Both the position numbers and the translations under genes were made by a program. The notes under the pieces were generated by a model. It had not been told where the DNA came from, ran no database searches, and was given only the letters and a program-made list of their open reading frames with translations. Shown one piece after another: positions 34,235-44,400 of a DNA stretch of 64,000 nucleotides; position 1 is the first letter of the stretch; every line of letters begins with the position of its first letter. Source of the stretch: Trissonchulus latispiculum (taxonomy: Eukaryota > Nematoda > Enoplea > Enoplida > Ironidae); contig JASAND010022385.1 of NCBI GenBank assembly GCA_030248195.1, positions 62,001-126,000 of the forward strand, in the 5' to 3' direction.

Positions 34235-34375
34235 GTAAGTTGTAACCGTTCATCAGATTTTCTACCGCATTTTTATATTTTCCTGTAATCACAATTTCTG
34301 GCTACCACCAAAAGATTATAATAGGAAGAGTGAGACACTCAGCTCTTCCTAATAGAATGAGCTTGAGAGATGCTC

Positions 34376-35830
34376 GAAACATTACGGCCGAAATCTGGGG
34401 GGCGGGGGGTTTCTCAGCGTGTAAACATACAACGCTGACAATTTTCAAAAACAGGCGTTTTTGCCCGATAAAATTCTATAACTTGGGCTAGCAAAATCGT
34501 ACAGCAATAATTTTTATATCACTATGGGCTAAAATCAGTCGGATTCAAATTTTAATTTCTATTTCTTTAAAGCAGGATTAAACGGATTAAACGAATTAAA
34601 ATTAACTCGTTTAATCCGACCATTTTAATCCGCGGATTAAACGAGTTGATTTTAATCCATTTAATCCGCCATTAAAGAAACAACGATTAAAAATTTTAAT
34701 CCGCTAACTTTTAATCCGTTTAATCCGCGTAGCTGCACGAGGATTAAAAGTTAGTTGAAAATGCAGGCGGAGGATTAAACGGATTAAAATTAATCTTTAA
34801 AGAAATAGCGATTAAGCAGGTCGGAATAAAATTAACTCGTTGAGTTTTTAATCCGAAGTGTGAATAAACAAACAGGATTAGATTAAAATTTTAATCCCAG
34901 GGGCATTAAAGAAATAGGATTAAATTTAATCCGTTTAACTCGTTTAACTCACAGGATTAAAAATTAATCCGTTTAATCCGAGGTGCTATTTCCTTAATGC
35001 GGATTAATATTAATCTAATCCGTTCAATCTTTAAAGAAATAGGGCCTATGTTGCGTAGAACGAGGTCTTTTTAACGGTATACAAATTATGTAGTTTGCTT
35101 CAGGCAATCTTTACAAAACCGGCTATAAAATATTCTTTCGAAAATTCTGGAAATTTCACCATTTCTTCAAAATGCCTTACGTTGTTGCCGGTTTTCTAAA
35201 AGATTGCCTTTTTAACTACATAATTTTTATACCGTTAAAAAGTTCTCGTACTACGCAACATAATGATATGAAAATTATTGCTGTACGAGTTTATCGCGAT
35301 AAGCTTGCAATATGCTCGAAATATTAAAGCTGAAATCTCGGGTGGAGCTGCTTAGCGGGTAAACATACAACGCTGACGTTTTTCAAAAACGGGCGTTTTC
35401 TCCTAATGAAATATTATAGCTTGACCTAGCAATCATTTTTATATAATTATGTTGCGCAGAATGAGATCTTTTGAACGGTATAAAAATTTTATAGTTCGGT
35501 TCTGGCAGTCTCTTACAAAACCAGCAATAACACATCCTGTCCACGAAAATTCTGGGAGTTTCTTTCTTTCTTGTTTCATTTCTTCAAAATGCCTTACGTT
35601 GTTTGCAAGAGATTGCGGGAACCTACCTACATAATTTTTATACCGTTAAAAAGATCTCGTTCTACGCAACGCAGTGATCTAAAAATTATTGCTGTATAAT
35701 TTTGCTAGTCCCAGTTATAGTACTTAATCTGGCAAAAACGCCCGGTTTTGAAAAATGTCAGCGTTGTATGTTTGTTTACACGCTGAGAAGCCGCCCTTGA
35801 GATTTCGACCTTAATGTTTCGAGCATATTG
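34376..35830. repeat. Inverted-repeat element(s) in the left arm of the giant structure
   Basis: AACATACAACGCTGAC with the adjoining CAAAAACRGGCGTTTT occurs at about 34,425, again at about 35,360, and inverted at about 35,740. AGATCTCGTTCTACGCAAC-type and TTTTATACCGTTAAAAAG blocks are likewise paired. Between 34,556 and 35,048 an AT-rich insert with TTAATCCGTTTAATCCG words is bounded by CTATTTCTTTAAAG and its inverse. Confidence 0.6.
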
Positions 35831-36059
35831 CAACGTGATGTTTTTCATTGCCGAGAATTGCATTGCCGAGAATGCACGTTGCCGAGAAAGGCATTGCCGA
35901 GAATTGCATTGCCGAGAAAGACTAACATCGATTTTTTGCATTGCCGAGAAAGACTAACACCCATTTTTTGCATTGCCGAGAAAGCCAAAAAATCATAAAT
36001 TGCATTGTCGAGAAAGGCATTCCCGAGAATCGCATTGCAGAGAAAGTGTCTTTTATGAA

Positions 36060-37255
36060 ACCTGCTTTGTTTATGCTGCACATGCATCACCTCATTAAGG
36101 CTAGATGGCAATTTTGATGATTATTCTGCAAAGTTTTAAGGCCAGAATTTGCCGATTATTCATTTCAAATTCATTTATTGTTAGTGTTACTGCTCAGATA
36201 TATTTAATTTGATTTAACATTTATTTAAATATTCAGTTACAGTATTTGTAGTATATAAATCATACTTGGGCAATGAACTTGGCTCTAGCCTGCACAGCCT
36301 TCGAGCTCACTGCGCGGGGGGGGTCAAATTTTTAATGTTTCACGATTTGTGTCGACTGTGTTTTTTACAAAGCTCTGTTTTTGTCACGCATCTTTCAAGC
36401 CCCTTTGTCGGAAAGATTTGCTAACTTTTAAGCAATCCTCCAAGATTTTGATAAATCTCGTAAAAAAGTGCTAATGTTTATTCTCTGGACTTAAGACATT
36501 ACGTTTTCAAAATTTAATTTAATTAAACAAGTTATACTTAGTTTTCAAAAGTCGAAGCTATGACAAGTATATAATTTTAACAGTTTAGAAAGCGGTGGGG
36601 GCCTGATACAACCCTTAAGGCACTCGGGAAAATCCTTAGTGGAAACACTCAAATGTTTGGCTCCGGCATACAGTTGTTATGGCTGTCGTGCATTTTGCGG
36701 GGACAGAAACCCCTGCAATGCGTTAATTGCCACTGAACTGTGCAATTGTCAGAACGCAGAAATTGCCAAAGGACGGTTTGTAGTTATTAATTTGTATTTA
36801 GCTTTCATATTTTTCAGGGGGTGGGTTACGAAGGGTATGGTCGTACGACATCGTCGGAGAGATTTACTTTTTCTCCTAAGATAACACGAAACAATTTTCG
36901 AACATTGACTTCTCGAAGTGTAGGAACGCTAAACAAAAGCGACCAATTCAGGCTTCAGAAGAAACGTCCTCCATAGGGCTATTTTTCTAAAATCGTTTAA
37001 TGATCAAATAAGCTCAAGACTTGAGCAAAATGTGAATTTAGTCTGATTTTCATCAAAATTTCTAAGTTTGGTCGCTTATTTCTCTCGAAGATAAAGACAA
37101 AACTCGAAACCAGGAAAACTAGCCCACGGCAATTGTCCCAAAAATGCGTATGCAAAAGCGATTTCTAATTGCTTGCATGAGTTGAAAGAAATCCGTGTTC
37201 AAAACAATCTGGTTACTAATTTCGACATTTGCTATTTTGTTTGCTGCGCTTAGCT
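36060..37255. other. Left-arm sequence of the giant inverted repeat, no gene
   Basis: 36,100-36,640 has no counterpart in the right arm. 36,690-37,190 is matched inverted at about 47,590-48,030. The frames in the two arms are not conserved as protein. Confidence 0.5.
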
Positions 37256-37257
37256 GG

Positions 37258-38125
37258 GTTTTTTGCACCACAAACTGCGAAATCGCGCAATTTTTTCTGA
37301 ACGATGCAAAAAATTTTGGACCGTTGCGCCACAGTACGTAGAAATTTCTCGGCCAAAATGTGCTTGCAAAAATTCGATCTGGAACCAAAATCTTGAAAAT
37401 TTTTTAAATTTTTTAGCTGGGGGCTCCCGGCCCAGACCCCCGCTGTTTATATGTATACTTTGTTGTTGATATTGTTGTTCTTTATTCTGGATTGGAGAAA
37501 TTGGAGAAAAGTTGGGCTCATTTGGCAAACCAGAGCTCATTAGACGTTAGTTACCCTCCATCCGTATAGACCCACAACAACCAATTTTTTACACTTTGAT
37601 TGAATCGCACAGAAAAAAATACAATGGTCTAGGGATTACTTCATATGTATCATCATACATGTATACCATATGTCAGAACTATTTCTAGAAAATTTTGGTA
37701 CCGTACCTTGCACACAGCGATCTGGGAGAGGCAAACTTTGTGTACGTGTCGTGTCGAGCTTTGCACCTACAACACCGACTTCTGATGGAGGACGCAACGC
37801 TGCATGGAATTCTTTCAAACTTTAAACTATTTTACACTAGACGTACTATTACGTATGTGGCCAAAGACTAGCTACATAGCTTTTCCAACATCGAACTTTT
37901 AGTGAAATTCGTGGCCCACCCCCCTTAATGGGGAACAAGAACAAAGAACAGCAACATCAACAACAAAGAACCGCAATGAGAACACAGTATACATATAAAC
38001 TGCCGGGATCAGGGGCCGGAGCTCCCAGCTAAAAAATTAGAAAATTTTCAAGATTTTGGTTTCAGATCGCATTTTTAAGCACATTTTGGTCGACAAATTT
38101 CTGGGCGCTGCTTTCGTGTGTCGCT
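37258..38125. mobile_element. Inverted-repeat element of the GCGCCAC family
   Basis: 37,335-37,490 (GGCCAAAATGTGCTTGC ... TTAGCTGGGGGCTCC ... TTGTTGTTGATATTG) is repeated inverted at about 37,938-38,105. The left end (TTTTGCACCACAAACTGCG, GTTGCGCCACAGTACG) is homologous to 7,724-7,990. Noncoding. Confidence 0.6.
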
Positions 38126-39240
38126 TTTTTCAACTTATTGTTCTAGAAGGGCCTAGTAACAGCGGCACACAAAGTGGCCATTACGTTGCTGCTCTCCGCA
38201 GACCGTTTAAAAACACGGACAAGAAGCGGAGAAGCGAAGGTCAAGGACAGAAACATGACCCCCAAGCCAGTCAGACGTACGGTTATTTCAGTTGCACCCA
38301 GGTCAGCAATGGTCGTCTGGCCAACCACCACTGACCCCCGCATGTCAAGCACAACTAAGATGGCTGAAAACTACCGTAGCTTGCTCGACAGCTTGGGATA
38401 CTAAAAAAACATGGCTGCAGAAAGGGATTCGGAAGGGTATGGCGAGCACTCAGATAGGATAGAGATGAAAAGTCCGTATTTCTAAGAGTACATGTGAATG
38501 GTTTTTTTTACATTAAACAATTAAGCATTAAACATCCCACAGTATTAATTTTATCCTTTTAAGATTCCTGCTAAAATGTCCGCTAAGGTACTGAAAAAAT
38601 TGATTGGAAGTCAGAGATAGACACAGAGGGACCTTTTTCACCCGCCATGTCATCTCTGTCCCAGTCAAATTGTCAAACAAACAAAAAACAAAAGGCAACT
38701 TAGCTTTGATGCCGCGCTAGTTTGTTAGGTTGTCCGTTGTGCACCAGCTTCCCTCTCATTATACTCCTTCTTATCCGACAGCCGCTACGAGGCTGTTAGT
38801 TATAGGGTAAGCAAACTGCTCAACCACTTGGCATTTCTGCTTCACAACCTCAACATGCCGGTTTTTGATGTTGTGTACCAATTTGTGATCCACTATGTTC
38901 CTTATGATCCGGCAGCCGCTATGAGGCTGTTAATTATTAAATGGCTCCACAAATAGACATTCTTTTTTTCACTACAAGCAAAAGAGTTATCAAAAGCTAG
39001 TTTTTGCTTTTTAAACAAATCAAACAACGCAGAACACAACCACTCAAAAACCGAAACAAACATACGTAACCCTCTACATAAATTACGCATTGCGAAACTG
39101 CGTGGTTCCCTCATTTTTTCATTTACTCTACTTTTTATTAAATTTATTTGCTGAATTTATTAAATATCCAAAAACAAACTTATCTTGTTCTAAAAAATCA
39201 ACCACTCGTCATCACGTAGCAGAACAGATCCTTTTTCAAC
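38126..39240. other. No gene recognised
   Basis: The overlapping frames at 38,056-38,404 are in competing phases and show no known motif. CCGGCAGCCGCTATGAGGCT-like words occur twice (about 38,778 and 38,910). Otherwise plain. Confidence 0.4.
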
Positions 39241-39242
39241 TT

Positions 39243-41010
39243 AAGGTGGTGATTCCCTTTGGTCACATAAAGTTTGCACCATTATAACTCATTCATTACT
39301 TGGAGTTAAGAAGCCATTTTTATATCAAAATGTAGCTTGACATTTTCTCTTTTTAATGAGTACAATGAATCTAAGTTTGGCTTTCCAAAATGTTTTTCCT
39401 GTATTTTAGAAGAAGTATAATTTTTCAGATTTTTTGCAGGCTGAAGTAGATTTTTCGCAAGACATCGGTTAGAGCATTCGATACCTCTATCAAATAGCTG
39501 GGGACCCTTTTTTTAGTTATTGTGATATCGCTCTTCGTTATGGAGAAATAAACTAAAATGTCTGCGCAACCTGGATTTTGCCTACTTTTCACTACTTTGG
39601 CAAGCCACTACTTCAGTTAGAAAGCAGCTATCGGGGCAACTAAAAAAGGGTCCCGGGGTATTTTTGTGTAGAACACATCTGCTAAGTGGCAACTCTCTAG
39701 CTTGCATACTAAATTCTGCACAATCGCTGGAAAAAATTTGGTCGTGTTTTTGCAAAAACTACATTTTTATACCGCCGGAGGCGGTATACTTGTAATGGGT
39801 TGACCCATCTCAATTCATATGTTTTGCATGTAGATTGAATGGCGCGGAGGATTTCCGTCCTATCTTCAACACATGTCCCTGTTACGCAGGTTTTTTGTCC
39901 AACAATTTTTCTAAGAGTTTGCAATTTTTAGAGCATCATTGCAGTCGATTTAGTTCATTTTCAATGCCCTGTAAATTGTTTTGCAAACGATCACTCTCTG
40001 CCTTTTCTCATACTACCGAAAATCGGGCGTTATTTGCCTGTCACTTGGTTGGCAGGGTTTAACAGATCAATAAATAGCTAAAACTGTTGTTACAATTTTC
40101 GTGTGCTAAGACTGAGTTTGAGCTTGCACTGTATTTATTTCATTAGTGTTTGTTTGGATTTAGAATTTAGATAAAATAAATTGTTTAAAATAAACATATA
40201 TAGATAAATGATAATTTTCTCTCTCGCAGTTTACTCAATAAAAACGTGACAGTCAGAGTAGTGTAGTGGCTAGGGTGTCCGCTTGGCGCTGGTCCGGACA
40301 CAGATCGAATCCTTTTTCCGGTAGATTTTAGTTTCACAATTAGCAATGGCAAATGGCAATAAAATACTCCCATTCTTTTGTCTCAGAGACGGCAAATGTC
40401 GGGGAGTTGAAACTTTAGTCAAAAGCTGACGTCACCGTACACTAAGATCATACTATGAACAGTATATATGATGAAAACAAGCAAAACGTTGAACACATAA
40501 GTTCCAAACTCTACGGCGGTATTATTCCCCTTTTAAGGGGTTACTTGTTTGTGATAGCAGCCTAAGGGATAGCAATTGTACGATGGTCATGCCTCCGATA
40601 ATTGGCCTCTGTGAGACCTTTAAATTGACACCCTTAGTTAAATTTTACGGCTTTCGTTGCTCAAGAAGTAGTGGATTATTTGATTTCTGCAGAAAGGACA
40701 AGTTTTTGACGCCAAAATAAGAAAATTGGCTATATCTCACGATAGGGAAAAGCTAGAAATTTCCTTCCAAAAGCAAAATTGTAGAGTTTAACGAGTTCTT
40801 TCGAATGGATATAGTCATAGCCATGCAGCTGCTGCCAAACTTTCAGAAATTGGCAAAAACCGCCCTGAACGCAAATGTTGAACTTTTGAAGCGCGATTGC
40901 GCAGAGGGTGTTAGAACGCTAAAACAACTTATTTTGGAAAGTTTCGTTGAATTTCATCCTGGTTTACGCCATCAATCAACAATATGTGACCAAAAGGAAT
41001 CACCACCTTA
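39243..41010. mobile_element. AAGGTGGTGATTCC-ended element hosting the two-gene transposon at its right edge
   Basis: Left end TTAAGGTGGTGATTCCCTTT GGTCACATA (space inserted) and right end the inverse, GTGACCAAAAGGAATCACCACCTTA in two parts, GTGACCAAAAGGAATC and ACCACCTTA. After removing the two-gene transposon the right flank reads CCACCTTAAGCAC, so both ends carry TTAA/TTA, compatible with a TTAA or TA duplication. About 1.77 kb, noncoding. A diverged copy is at 18,206-19,720. It contains the tRNA-like segment at 40,252-40,330 and a GCCGGAGGC hairpin near 39,775. Confidence 0.6.
40252..40330 (+). repeat. tRNA-like SINE head
   Basis: GTAGTGTAGTGGCTAGGGTG resembles an A box and, about 35 nt further on, ACAGATCGAATCC resembles a B box (GRTTCRANTCC). 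The cloverleaf looks incomplete, so I call it a tRNA-derived SINE head rather than a tRNA gene. It lies inside the AAGGTGGTG element. Confidence 0.4.
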
Positions 41011-41448
41011 GGAACTGTCTCAAATTATCCTTCCGGAAAATGCGCATTTTTCAATCGTATATGCGTTTCTGGAAACGTATATGTAGATTGTTTTATACGT
41101 ATTTTGCCACTGTCTGAATCGCATTATGCGTTTTGAATTCGTTTACCTTATCTTTCAACGAATCTCTATGTAGTAAACAACCTATTCAGTATGTCAGACA
41201 AAAATGCCTTCAGTTTCTTTCAAGGCTTTAGTTAAAAACTGAGCCTGCTTAAACTTCTCCAGCCAAGCCTATCTGCTAAAAAAGGCTCCTTCATATATCA
41301 AATAGCACCATTTGATCCACATGTTGTATGTTTTATAATTGAATGGTTCAAAGTATGAATACAGTAAATGCAGAAACAAAAACAACAGATCAATTGTAAA
41401 CAAAAAAGTAGTAAGTCAGTTTAAATTGGCAGTATGCTGTCACAGTTT

Positions 41449-44400
41449 CTAATGGTTAACATTCAGTTGGCGTTTAGGTTTAGAATTATGTAAGCGACTT
41501 CTGCAGGCGGTATTGAGCCAGCTTTTGACTTGTTTGTCCATTTTTTGCGGACTTGAGGAGGGGCACACTGATGGAAATTGCCTCTTCAACTCCCTGAGAA
41601 TAGCACCAAGTCGCCGTCTGCAAAGGGGTGGCTTTTGATGAAAAAACGACATGTATTTTCGGGGACTTCCAGTAGCACTGCTTTCAGACAATTCTTCATT
41701 GGAAAATAATAGTGGTAGCAGTTTTAACGTCAATATTTTTGGTTTCTGAAGATCAGAGTGTTTTCCTGACAAAACAATCCCCTTTAATAAATGTTTATCA
41801 AAATATGATGCGCTGATATAGTAATCAGTATGCAGTGCGCCGGCATGTCCACCAATTAGATAGTAGTCGTTGGGATCTGATGGCCTTGGGGCGGATGGGA
41901 CCAATTGGTAGCATTCTGGACCGCAGACATGGATTCCCCTGGTTTTAACTTGGGCATTCGACGAAACAATCTTATTGGGATCAAGACAGAACTCCGACAC
42001 ACCCTCTTGTGAGCCAGCTTCTGGTTCCGCCTCAAGAGTACGCGGGGTTGTTTGCACGCAGTGAAGTTCATCCAAACCTGAAACAATTATATTATTATGT
42101 ATATTAGCGACCGTTAATCGAAGCAATCGTTTCAAATCACTATGTACATTTTTAAGAAAATTAACTCTACAAGCTTACATGCAGCTTACTTACATAAATG
42201 TTATATAAGTTTCTGGTTTTTGTCATTTTTTGTAATTTAATTCAAACAATTGGGAATAATGCATAGAACAATATTTTGCTGAAAATCTGTAGTTTTGGTG
42301 TGATACCATAAAACTATTTTGCAGTAAGCATTTTTGCAGCCTCTAGACAGTACAAAGTGAAATGCATGTCTTTATTACGTGTATCTGCTACAACATTGAA
42401 TTACTTCGCTTGATAGCATAATAAAATTAACGAAAATTCGACGCTAAGATCCCTTGAACTCTGGTAGTTGTGTCCCAAAGTACTGAAAGTGCACAGAAAC
42501 GCAAATGTATTTTACTGACTTGTATTTCTTTCTAATTCCGGATCGCCCACTTGATTGGCTTGATTATCTGAGCAGTCAGCGGAACCGACCATCTCAGGAG
42601 AGTAGGACTCACCCCACTCTCTAACCGAGTCTGTTTCACGAAGAGCGTCGGCTATTAATGCTGCAGTAGTCAAATCACTTTGTTGAGGAACACCCTCTTC
42701 AGCGGTTGAGGAACATGCAAGATCTGACGTGTTTCTGTCTATCGAAGCCTCAAGTCGAACTGATCTGAAATAACCTTTAATCTGTACATCGCAACATAGA
42801 TAATATAGATTCTTTAATTATGCTTAATGCAATAATACACAACAATTAACCCCTTCACAGTAGAGTTGTTCCCGGGCCTTGAATCGGGCCTCGGACTCCA
42901 AGCCGGGCCCGGGCCGGGCCTGCACCGGGTAGGCCTGGGCCCGGTTGTTGGATCGGCAGACGCGGTCGACCGCGGGGCCCGGCCAGGTCCGATCGGACCC
43001 GATGAGGCCCGGTCAAATTTTTGTTGTGTAAATTTCATAATTTTTCCAAATTCACTGCATTAGTAAGTTAAATTTAGGCTTTCATGAGTTGCTTAAGTTG
43101 TGATAAATAGCATTAACTATGAAATAATAATAATAATAATAGTAATTATATCGTCTTCAATGACTGAACATTAATAATATTAATAATAATGTCAAGTCAA
43201 ATGGTAAACTGAAACTTGCTTTCTGTAGATGACAGCTTGTGTTGCTTGCACACCAGTTTCGATTTTCGCCATGCTTGACTTTATATCATATAACTGAGAA
43301 TTGGTATCAGCTTTGAAGGATACCAGATCGGATCTCAAAGATGTGGCAAAGGAACGAAATTCACTTTTAAGTGCTGCAAGTTCAGCCAGCACTGTTCGAT
43401 CAGGCAAGCACTGATTCGTAGTAATCCGGGGTTGCTGCGAACTAGCTTTCTGTGCCTCACGTGACAGTAGATAGCAGGCTCCACAATTTCCAATCTGAAA
43501 CAAAATCAAATAATTTTACATATTTATTTAATTATTTTTTTAATTTTAGTTACCATTTGATTTAATTTTGTTTTGTGTGAGTGATTCTTAGTAACAGCTA
43601 TGGATCCTGAGTTTGCGAATTGGAGTGCTACTGGATACGAATCAGATTCGTCAGATTTAGACTGGATATTCCAAGATGAATCGGGAGATGAAGCAGACAG
43701 GCCCGTGAAACGAAGGCGTCAACCTGGTCCAAAGCTGAAGCACGAAACTTACCCCGAACTGAAATGTATTGTGTCCCGTTTGTTAGAGCAAAACGCAGCA
43801 GGGGCTCATGAACGAAGGCAGGATTCTACTATGTACTCCTCTGGAACTTCCTTGAATGAACTTGCTGAAGCTGTAAACGTTGAACTCAGGAAACTGTACC
43901 CTAATGACCCTAAGGCAAGGGTAAGTAAGCACACGTTAAGGAGGCTTGGCTTACCTCCTTCTAAAACAAGGAGATCTTCATCTTATTACAAATCTATTAT
44001 TCCGTTCAAATTACCGCACAGACGAAACGATTTGATTGTCAAAGCCCACGACGATTTCCATTTCACCGCTAGTCAGATCAATTCGCTGCTCGATATGAGT
44101 GCTTATTTCTGCGAAGATATCTTGGTTCTATCTGCTGATAATAAGAACAAGATAAACATCGGCACACCAGCTGTCAGCCATTACGTTAAGCCTAGAGGAA
44201 TGCATTTGGTTGACTTTGCCCCGAACGATCCTGATCATACCTTTCCAGTCAGAGGTAGCAAATTACCATTAACTAATAACTGATTTTTCCGCACCAGTTA
44301 GCAGCAATCCTATACATATAATAGCCAATAGTTTTAGCAAGAGTACATATGATAACACTGTGTCAGCAGACCCCAGTCAAATCAGGCCAAGTCAACTGAA

